Shown one piece after another: positions 43,667 through 52,003 of a stretch of 64,000 bases of DNA. This DNA is from Devosia sp. LC5 (GTDB lineage: Bacteria > Pseudomonadota > Alphaproteobacteria > Rhizobiales > Devosiaceae). Where the stretch lies: positions 32,764-96,763 of the forward strand of contig NZ_JNNO01000010.1 in assembly GCF_000735585.1 (NCBI RefSeq), in the 5' to 3' direction. The notes under the pieces are model-generated. The model did no database searches, was not told the origin of the DNA, and saw only the letters and a list, made by a program, of their open reading frames with translations. The position numbers were made by a program, and so were the translations under genes. Every line of letters begins with the position of its first letter. Within the stretch, counting starts at the first letter, position 1.

Positions 43667-44287
43667 CTAGACGTCGCCCGCCCGCAGCAATTCCATTCGG
43701 CCCGGTGTGAAATGCATCACCGCGTCCTGCGGCGGCGCCCAGTTGATGACGTCGATAATGGGCGCATGTTCGATCAGCACCCGCAAAGTGCGGGCAATGC
43801 CGCCATGGGCGACAACCACGGAGGGGCCGGTCAGCACCGCGGCAAATTCCTCGAGCCGGGCTTCGACATCGCGATAATTCTCGCCATTCTCAGGACGGAA
43901 ATCCCAGTAGTCTTCGGTGCGTTCGCCCGGCGCCACCGCCATATTGGCCGGCAATTGCTCGAACAATTCGCCCTCGAGCACGCCAAAGGAAATTTCCATC
44001 AGCCGCACATCATATTTGACGTCAGGCAGGTGGATATCAAAGCCCGCCCGCACGCGATCCATGGTGTCACGGGTGCGGTTGAGGGGCGAGGCATGCCATT
44101 CAAACGCCCTTGGGTCGAGCCCGCGCGCCTTGAACAGAGCCGCCAGCGTCAGCCCGTTCTGGTTGGCCTGGCCCCTGCCCTTGTCGTTGAGCGGAATGTC
44201 CTTGCGCCCCTGATAGCGGCGTTCGGCGTTCCAGGGTGTTTCTCCATGCCGGATGAAGTAGATTTCCGGCCAGACCAAGGCTGTCAT
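43667..44287 (-). CDS. histidine phosphatase family protein
   Basis: Phosphoglycerate-mutase-like phosphatase, 206 aa. The RHGET motif at about 14-18 carries the phosphorylated histidine; Arg in SPLNRTRDT and the late His in VVAHGGIAR complete the pocket. Start ATG 44287 follows GGGAATGAG. Substrate not predictable. Frequently near aroC in this order. Confidence 0.9.
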   Translation of the reverse strand: MTALVWPEIYFIRHGETPWNAERRYQGRKDIPLNDKGRGQANQNGLTLAALFKARGLDPRAFEWHASPLNRTRDTMDRVRAGFDIHLPDVKYDVRLMEISFGVLEGELFEQLPANMAVAPGERTEDYWDFRPENGENYRDVEARLEEFAAVLTGPSVVVAHGGIARTLRVLIEHAPIIDVINWAPPQDAVMHFTPGRMELLRAGDV

Positions 44288-44487
44288 GTGCTCATTCCCG
44301 CGCTGTGCCAACGCGTCCTACATCAGGGTAACTGCCAGCACCGTATCGGATTCCCCCGGTCACGCCACAGTCCAAATCGGAAAGCAGGTATACCGCGCTT
44401 GCCTGCTCCTGATCGAGTGGTCATTGTGGTGATCCCTTGGGGCAAGTTCGCGCCCCGGCCGTTCGGCCACCAAAGTCCGGTTTTTTC

Positions 44488-45903
44488 ATGCCTCTTTCCA
44501 CCGCCGATATCATTGCCCAACTCACAACCCTTGTCGGACCCGCCGCCGTCATCGGCGCGCCCGAGCAGATGGGCAATTACCTCAACGAGCCCCGCAAGCG
44601 CTTCCACAAAAGCGCCGCCGCGATCGTGCTGCCCGCTTCGATCACCGAAGTGCAGGCCGTCGTCCGCTGGGCCAATGAGCATGGTGTGGGCCTCATCCCC
44701 CAGGGCGGCAATACCGGGCTGGTCGGCGCGCAGGTGCCGTTGCGAGGCGACGAAGTCATCATCAGCCTCACCCGTCTCGACACCATCCGCAGCGTCGATC
44801 CCGCCGCCGGCACCATGACGGCGGAAGCCGGTGTCATCCTCGAAAACGCCCATAAGGCGGCCGAAGCGCAGGGCACAATTTTCCCGCTCTGGCTCGCCTC
44901 GCAGGGTTCCGCCCGCATCGGGGGCCTGCTCTCCTCCAATGCCGGTGGCGTCAACGTCCTCACCTATGGCAATGCCCGCGAACTCACCATGGGCGTCGAA
45001 GCCGTGCTGGCCGATGGGCGGCTCTATCAGGGCCTCAATTCGCTGAAAAAAGACAATACCGGCTACGACCTCAAGGACCTGCTGGTCGGCGCCGAGGGCA
45101 CGCTGGGGATCATCACCGCGGCCACACTCAAGCTCTTCCCCAAGCCGGAGGACTACGAGACCTGCCTGGTCAATATCGCCGGTCCCGAAGCCGCGCTCAC
45201 CCTGTTTCAGCTCCTCCGCGAGCGGCTGGGCGGGCGTCTCAATGCCTTCGAGATCGTCCCTGCATTGGGTCTCGACATGCAATTGCGCCATGCCATGCTC
45301 GATCGTGACCCCACTGCCGGCCCCTCGCCCTGGTATGCGCTGATCGAAATTTCGCGCATGGCGGGCGGCCAGTCCGGGCTGTTGCAGGCCGCCATCGAAA
45401 CCGCCTTCGAGCGCAATCTGATCGACAATGCGGTGCTCGCCGAATCCCTCTCCGATCGCACCCGCATGTGGGCCTTCCGCGAGCAGATGAGCGAGGTGCA
45501 ATCCAAGGAAGGCGCCTCGATCAAGCATGACGTGTCGGTGCCCATCGCTGCCGTGCCCCAGCTCATTGCCGAAGGCTCGGCCGCCGCCGAGCGCCTGTTT
45601 CCAGGCATCCGTCCAGTGCCGTTCGGGCATATGGGCGATGGCAATATCCACTTCAATTTCAGCCAGCCCGTGGGTGCCGATCCCAAGGCCTTCATGGCTG
45701 AGGCGGACGAGAAGCTGCATGGGGCAATCTACGAGATCGTCCTCAAGCTGGGCGGCTCGATCTCGGCCGAACACGGCATCGGCCAGCTCAAGATTGACCT
45801 CTTGGCCCAGGTCAAGGACCCCGTCGCGCTCGACATGATGCGCTCCATCAAGACCGCGCTCGACCCCAAGGGCATCCTCAATCCGGGCAAGATGCTGCCC
45901 TAG
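44488..45903 (+). CDS. FAD-binding oxidoreductase, GlcD/D-2-hydroxyacid dehydrogenase type
   Basis: Flavoprotein of 471 aa in the VAO/PCMH superfamily. FAD_binding_4 domain at about 40-180 (PQGGNTGLVGAQVP, GGLLSSNAGGVNVLTYGN), then the FAD-oxidase C domain (about 215-468) with GHMGDGNIHFNF and the end GSISAEHGIGQLK...DPKGILNPGKML. It resembles D-2-hydroxyglutarate and D-lactate dehydrogenases. ATG 44488 is supported by family length, though the ribosome binding site is weak. Confidence 0.92.
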   Translation: MPLSTADIIAQLTTLVGPAAVIGAPEQMGNYLNEPRKRFHKSAAAIVLPASITEVQAVVRWANEHGVGLIPQGGNTGLVGAQVPLRGDEVIISLTRLDTIRSVDPAAGTMTAEAGVILENAHKAAEAQGTIFPLWLASQGSARIGGLLSSNAGGVNVLTYGNARELTMGVEAVLADGRLYQGLNSLKKDNTGYDLKDLLVGAEGTLGIITAATLKLFPKPEDYETCLVNIAGPEAALTLFQLLRERLGGRLNAFEIVPALGLDMQLRHAMLDRDPTAGPSPWYALIEISRMAGGQSGLLQAAIETAFERNLIDNAVLAESLSDRTRMWAFREQMSEVQSKEGASIKHDVSVPIAAVPQLIAEGSAAAERLFPGIRPVPFGHMGDGNIHFNFSQPVGADPKAFMAEADEKLHGAIYEIVLKLGGSISAEHGIGQLKIDLLAQVKDPVALDMMRSIKTALDPKGILNPGKMLP

Positions 45904-45904
45904 A

Positions 45905-45949
45905 GCGTTTCCAGCAAAAGTGGACACCACTTTTGCGGTTCGGAAACGC
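45905..45949 (+). repeat. nested hairpin after the FAD oxidase gene
   Basis: Outer arms GCGTTTCC/GGAAACGC (45905-45912, 45942-45949) and an inner perfect 10-bp stem GCAAAAGTGG/CCACTTTTGC with loop ACA, starting 2 bases after the stop codon. Similar dispersed palindromes are common in this order. May end transcription, though no T run follows. Confidence 0.7.
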
Positions 45950-45990
45950 GACCACCAAGGACCGCCAGTCACTTTTTAGTACCTACTTGC

Positions 45991-46015
45991 GAAATGGCAC
46001 TATAGGCGCCATTTC
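45991..46015 (+). promoter_or_regulatory. inverted repeat directly before the hemerythrin gene
   Basis: GAAATGGC-N9-GCCATTTC (45991-45998, 46008-46015), perfect 8-bp arms ending 6 bases before the ATG. Either an operator or an RNA hairpin that covers the translation start. No ribosome binding site is otherwise visible there. Confidence 0.4.
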
Positions 46016-46021
46016 AGCGCC

Positions 46022-46597
46022 ATGACCCAGATCCTGCCCCTTGCCGGCGTCGAATTTCTCGACGACGCCACCCGTCCGCCTCCGGTTGCGCTGGAAAACG
46101 TCACTGAAGAACAGCGCCAGCCGGGCCTGCATCTGCGCATGGTACACGACCATCTGCGGCACAATATGCGCACGCTCGGCAAGCTGATCGAGCGCGCCAA
46201 GGCGGGCAGCGTCACCGCCGCACAGATCGAAGCTGAAACCTCCGAATTGGCCATCGTCGCCAATTACCGCCGCTTCGGAAACCTCTGCGGCCAGCATTGC
46301 CAGATCGTCAACACCCACCACTCGATCGAGGATTACGCGATCTTTCCGGCCCTGGCCGAACAGGGCGAGGCCTTCCGCAAGATCGCTGATCGCCTGCGCG
46401 CCGAGCATGTCGTCGTGCATGAATTGCTCGTCCGCCTGGTCGATGCGCTCAACACGCTCGCCGCCGACCCTACCCCCACCAATTTCGAGACCACGCTGAC
46501 CATCTATCACGCCCTCGAACGCGTGCTGCTGTCCCATCTGGGTTACGAGGAAGACGCCATGGGCGACGCGCTGGGCTATTTCAGCATCGGGGCCTAA
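46022..46597 (+). CDS. hemerythrin HHE domain protein
   Basis: Helical-bundle di-iron protein of 191 aa. Likely ligands: MVHDHLRHN (about 40-48), NTHHSIEDYAIFP (about 98-110; the HxxxE unit), EHVVVHELL and LLSHLGYEED near the C-terminus. Hemerythrins sense or bind O2 or NO. It overlaps the convergent SRAP gene by 4 bases at the 3' ends. Confidence 0.88.
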   Translation: MTQILPLAGVEFLDDATRPPPVALENVTEEQRQPGLHLRMVHDHLRHNMRTLGKLIERAKAGSVTAAQIEAETSELAIVANYRRFGNLCGQHCQIVNTHHSIEDYAIFPALAEQGEAFRKIADRLRAEHVVVHELLVRLVDALNTLAADPTPTNFETTLTIYHALERVLLSHLGYEEDAMGDALGYFSIGA

Positions 46598-47319
46598 AAC
46601 AGGTCCAGCTGCCCGCCCGCCGCCTTCTTGCGCATGGGCTCAGGCTTTTGCACGCTCACTTCAGTGATCAATCCCGGATCATCATCCCGCGCCGAATTGA
46701 CCCGCGTCGATACCGGATGAAACTTGACCACCCCGTCCTCCAGCGGCAGCGCCAATTGATAGGCGGCCTTGGCCGTAACCCCGCGCACATCCAGCCATTG
46801 CTCGATCGCGTCGCCTTCAAGAATTGCCGGCATCCGGTCATGCACCGCCGACAGTTGCCCATTGGCCGGCACGGTGATGGTGGCGACGCTGTCGATTTCC
46901 TCGCCCTCGGGGCCGACCCAGGTGGCATAAAGCCCTGCCAGCGCCATGGGCCGGTCATCGGCCAGGGTGATGTAATAGGGTTGCTTGGATTTATCGGGAT
47001 TGGTGTGCCATTCGTAATAGCCGCTGGCCGGAATGATGCAGCGGCCATGCTTGAGCGCATCGCGAAACGCTGGTTTTTCCGCCATGGTTTCTACCCGGGC
47101 ATTGATCAGCAGCGGAAATTCGCGCGGATCTTTCACCCAGCGCGGCACCAGCCCCCAGCGCGCAAAGTGCCCCTCGCGCCGGCCCGACTCCTCCCAGATG
47201 GCGATCACCGGCTGGGTCGGGGCGATATTATAGCGCGGCACCGACTCGACGCTGTTGAGCAGTTTGAACAGCTCCGCCATCAGTTCGGGCGGCAAGGTCG
47301 ATGCATAGCGTCCGCACAT
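46594..47319 (-). CDS. SRAP/YedK-family DNA-protein crosslink protein
   Basis: SOS-response-associated peptidase family (HMCES/YedK), 241 aa. The Met is followed by the catalytic Cys2 (MCGRYAS) that links to abasic sites in single-stranded DNA; other marks are YNIAPTQPV, INARVETM, GRCIIPASGYYEW and TVPANGQLSAVHDRMP (late His). Initiation at 47319 is fixed by the need for Cys2. Confidence 0.95.
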   Translation of the reverse strand: MCGRYASTLPPELMAELFKLLNSVESVPRYNIAPTQPVIAIWEESGRREGHFARWGLVPRWVKDPREFPLLINARVETMAEKPAFRDALKHGRCIIPASGYYEWHTNPDKSKQPYYITLADDRPMALAGLYATWVGPEGEEIDSVATITVPANGQLSAVHDRMPAILEGDAIEQWLDVRGVTAKAAYQLALPLEDGVVKFHPVSTRVNSARDDDPGLITEVSVQKPEPMRKKAAGGQLDLF

Positions 47320-47377
47320 GTGAGGGGCCTCCGGAATCGGTCGCCAAAGAGGTAGTCTGTGGCAACGCGAATCGCAA

Positions 47378-47788
47378 ATGGACCCGTCAGTGACCGAGAC
47401 CCCGAACGCCGCCAGTGTTGCCCTGATCCGCGATGGCAAGGTGCTGCTGATCAAGCGCGCCTATGCGCCCTATCAGCATTTGTGGACCCTGCCCGGCGGC
47501 CGCATCGAGCCTGAGGAAACCATCGAGCAATGCGCGGAGCGCGAAATCCGCGAGGAAGTGGGCCTTGCGGTACGGAATCTGAGACCCGTCATGGTGCAAT
47601 TGCTGGGCAAGGACGAGACCTTCCGGCTGGCCGTGTTCGCCAGCACCGATTTTTCCGGCGTCTTCTTCGCCTCCGACGAAATCAGCGATCACAAATGGGT
47701 GGCCCCGGGAGCCCTCGTCGCCTTCCGCACCACCAGCCGCCTTGATGACGTCCTCGCGAAGGCCTTCGCGGCGGTGGCGCAAAGCTGA
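47378..47788 (+). CDS. NUDIX hydrolase
   Basis: A 136-aa pyrophosphohydrolase. The Nudix box GGRIEPEETIEQCAEREIRE...EEVG is complete (about 34-57, GX5EX7REUXEEXGU). Divergent from the SRAP gene across 58 bp and upstream of a TIGR02301 gene, a common pairing in the order. Substrate unknown. Confidence 0.9.
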   Translation: MDPSVTETPNAASVALIRDGKVLLIKRAYAPYQHLWTLPGGRIEPEETIEQCAEREIREEVGLAVRNLRPVMVQLLGKDETFRLAVFASTDFSGVFFASDEISDHKWVAPGALVAFRTTSRLDDVLAKAFAAVAQS

Positions 47789-47812
47789 TACAAGCGCCGC
47801 GGCTAGGGATAA

Positions 47813-48193
47813 ATGGACGCCATGGCAAGATTGTTCAAAGCGATGATCGTGATGCTGACGCTGGGCCTCTCCGCCTCGCCGGCCATGGCGATCGATCCGC
47901 TCTATCAGCGCGAAATGGAGCGGCTGGCCGAGATCATGGGCAGCCTTTATTTCCTGCAGCCGCTGTGCAAGGCCGGCAATACCGATTGGCGCGCCCAGAT
48001 GTCCGATCTGATCAGCCTGGACGAACCCGACGAAGATCGCCGCCAGCGCCTGGCCGGGGCCTTCAATGGCGGCTACACCGCCTATGCCCGCTTTCACCGC
48101 GCCTGCACGCCCGCCGCGCATGAAGCCCTGACGCGCCTGCTCGCCGAGGCCGAACGCACCGCCAGGGACATCCATACGCGGTTTGCCGAATAG
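47813..48193 (+). CDS. TIGR02301 family secreted protein
   Basis: A 126-aa protein with a signal peptide (about 1-26, ASPAMA) and the family pattern Y-F-L-xPLCK...WRAQMSDLI...AFNGGYTAYARFH..CTPAA. Two cysteines (about 56 and 101) may pair. Function unknown. ATG 47813 and ATG 47822 are both possible. Confidence 0.85.
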   Translation: MDAMARLFKAMIVMLTLGLSASPAMAIDPLYQREMERLAEIMGSLYFLQPLCKAGNTDWRAQMSDLISLDEPDEDRRQRLAGAFNGGYTAYARFHRACTPAAHEALTRLLAEAERTARDIHTRFAE

Positions 48194-48201
48194 ACCATTG
48201 G

Positions 48202-48216
48202 TTAACGAGAAGTTAA
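48202..48216. promoter_or_regulatory. CtrA-box TTAA-N7-TTAA
   Basis: TTAA-CGAGAAG-TTAA matches the full binding motif of the cell-cycle regulator CtrA, conserved across alphaproteobacteria. It lies 96 bases before the 92-aa gene that follows. A hairpin-like GTTAACC-TTC-GGGTTAC sits 36 bases further on. Confidence 0.55.
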
Positions 48217-48311
48217 ACGGTTTACTAACCCGATAGCATTTCGCACCACCCGTTAACCTTCGGGTTACTTCTTACGCGATCTCACGCTGCGCGCGTGGTA
48301 ACCCAAGGCCC

Positions 48312-48590
48312 ATGACCACGACCAAGTCCATGTTTTCGCCAGCGTCCGGGCTGGGCCCCTTCGATCGCGAACAGAGCGAGCGCCAGCTCGCGCTCGAATA
48401 TCTGGCCGAAGCCTGGAACCACGCCGAAGACGATGGCCTGGAAAGCGCGGCCCTGGCCCACGCCTCCCTGTTCGCCGCGCTCGCCACCTTCGTCAAACTC
48501 CACGGCGACGAAGCCACCGCGGACCTCATCGCCATGCTCCCCGACCGCATCCGCTCGGGCGAGTACAATCTGGATCGCGTGCTGCAATAG
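48312..48590 (+). CDS. conserved hypothetical protein
   Basis: A 92-aa acidic, helical protein without signal peptide or membrane segment (QLALEYLAEAWNHAEDDGLES, then ATFVKLHGDEATADLI and PDRIRSGEYN). I do not recognise a characterised family. The CtrA-box upstream suggests cell-cycle control. Coding character is supported by composition and length relative to the flanking gaps. Confidence 0.7.
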   Translation: MTTTKSMFSPASGLGPFDREQSERQLALEYLAEAWNHAEDDGLESAALAHASLFAALATFVKLHGDEATADLIAMLPDRIRSGEYNLDRVLQ

Positions 48591-48599
48591 CGGGCGGCC

Positions 48600-49225
48600 A
48601 AGGGCACTCATCATCCACACCCATGATGTCGTTCCGGCGAAAGGCCGGAATCCATGCTGCGCCTATCCAAGCATGCACATCGCGGACGAGGCCCTGTTCC
48701 CCTCGCCCCTTGAGGGACTTCGAGCCGTCCCGCAGGGCAAATGGTGGAGCGATTTGAGGGAAGAAGGCCATGAGAGCTACGCTCGAATGGCAAGGACAGC
48801 TTTTTCGCGTTCAGCGAAAAAGCAGGGTGAGGGGTACTGCGCCATCCCATGCCAGAAATGCAGAAAGAAACCCCTCATCCGCCCTTCGGGCACCTTCTCC
48901 CTCAAGGGGAGAAGGAAGGGACGGAAAGCCGCTCCGAGCCACCCAAGCATCCCCACCCGCCGCGTCTCCCTCGGGCTCGACCCGAGGGCCCCTCCCAATG
49001 CGGCACAAGCTGTGAATGGCCCCCGGGTCAAGCCCCAGGGAGGACAGTTGTGGTTATGTGAAAGAGTTCGTGCACCGCAAAATTCACCCCACCCACCACG
49101 TCATTCCGGCGCGGGCCGGAATCCATGCTGTGCCCTATCCACCCATCCGATATCGCGGAAAACCTTCAGCATGAATCCCAGTCTGCGCCGGGATGACATC
49201 GCAGTTGTGGCTCCCTCTTGCCCTC
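48600..49225. repeat. cluster of several intergenic repeat families, no gene
   Basis: A 670-bp gap filled with repeat units: a TTCCGGC hairpin (48632-48650); the ~75-base module also at 41986-42065 (48718-48790); the TTCAGCGAAAAAGCAGGGTGAGG module (about 48810-48836); a copy of the 11221-type repeat (48871-48917); the inverted pair 48966-48990/49018-49042; and an ATTCCGGC/GCCGGAAT unit (49103-49122) with a partner at about 49171-49200. Open frames here read through repeats and are not genes. Confidence 0.8.
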
Positions 49226-49260
49226 CCCACGCGCCAAACTCTTGAAACACCCACAATGTA

Positions 49261-50547
49261 ATGTTCCGCCTGATTATCGAGCCACTCAATGGCGGATCAT
49301 GCGAGGTCGGCTATACTGCTGGTATGGTACGCATTTCATCCTCATATGAGCAAGTTAAGCGCCGTTTACTCCTGCTACGGAATACGGTCAGCTTTCGTTG
49401 CAAAAAGGTACTTGGGCGGGCCTATGTGCGTCTGTCGATTTTGCAGGCGGAAGTGCATCTGCGAAAGGTGGGTCCGATAAAGGTCCTCATTGACAATTCG
49501 GCACTTGGGCACGGCGTCACCCACGAGACGGCATGGATGAATACCGGAAGGTCCTTGTGGGGAGGGCAGATACCGGAAAACACAGGGTACTCGACTCGAA
49601 TTCCTGTCCACGCGCCGAATAGCTCAGATCGTCTCTATCGCGAGGTGACATACCTCGTCGGCATTGCTGAGCTGGCTAAGCGAGGTCACATAAAACTAGT
49701 CACCTCAGCGGAGTTGCAGGCTGAAAGTTTGAGACAACCAATCGGTCGTTTCCGTGGATATGGAGCGCAGGACCTCAACGTTTTTGATGACATCCACATG
49801 CCCTCAGTCGATGGGCATCATTTTGATGCGGTAGATCCCAAGGCCGCCCAGCAAGCACGCCTCGCCGAGTCCAAAGCCGAACCTTTCGCGACGCTGGCAC
49901 GGCTGCTACCAAAAAAAAGCAATCTCGATGCGTGGCACATACATACGGCTCACAAGTATGATCTGTACTGCTTTCTAGCCGTAGATTTTCCCCTGATAGA
50001 CAACTTCAGGCGTGCTTCGCAACGCAAGGAATTCCCCCAGCTCAACGTCAAATTGATGCTGCCCTCTGAACTGGCAGCCGCCATTCAGCTGCGCCCCATC
50101 GAAACCTTCGCCATCAGCTATCAGAACGCCAGCTGGTTTGTGCATCCCGAACTGAGTTCGCCGGACAACAAGAGAACATCGCCACGACGAGGCACCATTC
50201 ATTTTAACCCACCGGAGCCGACAGATATGCCCAAGCCCGAAGCGGAACCGAAAAAGGCCAACTCGCCCATCAACATTCTGCCCGCTGTTGGGGAAATGAT
50301 GGGGGTTCGCATCAGCTACGGGCATGAGGCCGTGGGCATCCAGTATAAGGACAAATCAGGTCAGTGGCAGCAGCTGGACATGGCGCTGGGTGATGCGATG
50401 TATCTACTTTCAATACTGAAAGGGATGCAGCTCAGTCTGGATATACCGTTTCCAGATGATCCACGCGACCCAAACGCCACTCCCGTTCGTCCAAGTGAAG
50501 TGGATAAAATATCAACTCCGACAGCTAATTCAGCGAACAAGAATTGA
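49261..50547 (+). CDS. PIN-like domain protein, atypical composition
   Basis: A 428-aa protein not recognised as a known family. Residues ~72-275 fit a PIN nuclease fold: D78 (KVLIDNSAL), E151/E155 (LVTSAELQAE), D223 (LDAWHIHTA) and D242 (FLAVDFPLID) fall where the four acidic residues of PIN domains lie. A Pro/Lys-rich linker (about 300-335) leads to a small C-terminal domain (about 340-400, VRISYGHEAVGIQYKD). The gene is visibly A+T-richer than its surroundings and borders a repeat cluster, which suggests transfer. The start is uncertain (49261 or 49324). No antitoxin-like partner is adjacent. Confidence 0.65.
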   Translation: MFRLIIEPLNGGSCEVGYTAGMVRISSSYEQVKRRLLLLRNTVSFRCKKVLGRAYVRLSILQAEVHLRKVGPIKVLIDNSALGHGVTHETAWMNTGRSLWGGQIPENTGYSTRIPVHAPNSSDRLYREVTYLVGIAELAKRGHIKLVTSAELQAESLRQPIGRFRGYGAQDLNVFDDIHMPSVDGHHFDAVDPKAAQQARLAESKAEPFATLARLLPKKSNLDAWHIHTAHKYDLYCFLAVDFPLIDNFRRASQRKEFPQLNVKLMLPSELAAAIQLRPIETFAISYQNASWFVHPELSSPDNKRTSPRRGTIHFNPPEPTDMPKPEAEPKKANSPINILPAVGEMMGVRISYGHEAVGIQYKDKSGQWQQLDMALGDAMYLLSILKGMQLSLDIPFPDDPRDPNATPVRPSEVDKISTPTANSANKN

Positions 50548-50607
50548 CGGCCTCCGGCGGCCATCTGACGGCCTGTCACGCACACGTTGCCTCAGCGAGA
50601 TCGCCCC

Positions 50608-51933
50608 CTACCCCAGCGCCTCCAAAAACCGCATCGGCTGGCCCGTTGATGGCGTCACCAATTCGCCCTGCCACATCACCGTCTTGCCCCGCACGATCGT
50701 GCCCACCGGCCAGCCAGTCACCGACACCCCATCATAAGGCGTCCACCCTGCCCGGCTCTTCACCCACTCATTGGTAATCGTCTCGCGGCGCTTGAGGTCG
50801 ACAATGGTCAGGTCGGCATCATAGCCCACCGCGATCCGGCCCTTATTGGCGATGCCGAACAACCGGTTGGGCCCATGGCTGGTCATATCCACAAACCGCA
50901 TGAGGCTCAGCTTACCGGCATTTACATGATCGAGCATGGTCGGCACCAGCGTCTGCACGCCGGTCATGCCGGAATGGGAATCGGGATAGGCGTGGTCCTT
51001 TTCCTCCCGCGTATGCGGCGCGTGGTCGGAGCCCAGAATATCGGCGACGCCATTGCGCACACCGCCCCAGATTGCCTCGCGATGTGCCTTGTCGCGCACC
51101 GGTGGGTTCATCTGGGCATAGGTACCCAGCCTGGTATAGGCCGTCTCGTCCAGCGTCAGATGGTGTGGCGTGACCTCGACGCTGGCCACGTCCTTGTGGT
51201 CGGCGAGATAGGCGATTTCTTCACCGGTCGAGATATGCAGCACATGGATGCGCTTGCCCGTCTTGCGGGCCAGTTCCACCAGGCGCTTGGTGGAATTGAG
51301 CGCCACTTCGGGCGAGCGCCAGACCGGGTGGCTGGATGGGTCGCCCGGCACGCGCAGATGCTTGCGCTGCTCGAGCATATATTCGTCTTCGGAATGAAAG
51401 GCCGCGCGGCGGGAAATCGCGCGCAGAATGGCTTCCACGCCATCATCGTCCGCCACGAGGAGCGAGCCGGTCGAGGAGCCCATGAACACCTTGACGCCGG
51501 CGCAGCCGGGCAGCTTTTCCAGTTCCGCCAATTGGCCGGCATTTTCGTGGGTGCCGCCGATATAGAAGGCGAAGTCGCAATGCATGCGATTGGTGCCGGC
51601 GGCGATCTTGGCTTCGAACGTTTCCCGGCTGGTGGTCAGCGGGTTGGTATTGGGCATTTCGAACACGCCCGTCACCCCGCCCATCACGGCCGAGAGCGAG
51701 CCGGATTCAAGGTCTTCCTTGTGCGTCAGGCCGGGTTCGCGAAAGTGCACCTGCGTATCGATGACGCCGGGCAGGATATGCAGCCCCTTGCAATCGACCA
51801 CCGCATCAGCCGTATCGCCCGCCAGCGCCCCCAGAGCCACGATCCGCCCGCCCCGTACGCCGATATCGGATTGCCCCTCGCCGTCATGGTTGACCAGAGT
51901 GGCGTTCTTGAAAATCGTGTCGTAGTGCGCCAT
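50608..51933 (-). CDS. pyrC: dihydroorotase, class I
   Basis: Zinc amidohydrolase of pyrimidine synthesis, 441 aa. Metal-site features: DTQVHFREPG (about 59-68), the lysine region GVKVFMGSSTG, VLHIST, EVTPHHL and GSDHAPHTREEK. The usual HxH pair reads QVH here, so the first histidine is Gln. ATG 51933 follows GGGAACC. Divergent from ygfZ. Allantoinase is a less likely alternative given the motif set. Confidence 0.9.
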   Translation of the reverse strand: MAHYDTIFKNATLVNHDGEGQSDIGVRGGRIVALGALAGDTADAVVDCKGLHILPGVIDTQVHFREPGLTHKEDLESGSLSAVMGGVTGVFEMPNTNPLTTSRETFEAKIAAGTNRMHCDFAFYIGGTHENAGQLAELEKLPGCAGVKVFMGSSTGSLLVADDDGVEAILRAISRRAAFHSEDEYMLEQRKHLRVPGDPSSHPVWRSPEVALNSTKRLVELARKTGKRIHVLHISTGEEIAYLADHKDVASVEVTPHHLTLDETAYTRLGTYAQMNPPVRDKAHREAIWGGVRNGVADILGSDHAPHTREEKDHAYPDSHSGMTGVQTLVPTMLDHVNAGKLSLMRFVDMTSHGPNRLFGIANKGRIAVGYDADLTIVDLKRRETITNEWVKSRAGWTPYDGVSVTGWPVGTIVRGKTVMWQGELVTPSTGQPMRFLEALG

Positions 51934-52003
51934 GTCTTTGGTTCCCATCGAGCCGTTGTCCATGGCCGGTTTAGCGGACACTTCGTCCGGGAGGCAAGCG
52001 AGC

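Noticed and set aside
44323..45972. A 549-codon open frame on the minus strand
   Set aside because: Antisense shadow of the FAD oxidase gene; the plus frame has full domain motifs and the minus frame has none.
48526..48850. Small minus-strand frames (reading ...SPQIAP...ALRDGSK...) at 41.8-42.1 and 48.5-48.9 kb
   Set aside because: Similar peptides arise because both places contain the same repeat module. They run through hairpins and lack ribosome binding sites.
48600..49225. Possible CRISPR array
   Set aside because: Repeat units are palindromic, of several kinds, unevenly spaced and in mixed orientation; no cas genes.
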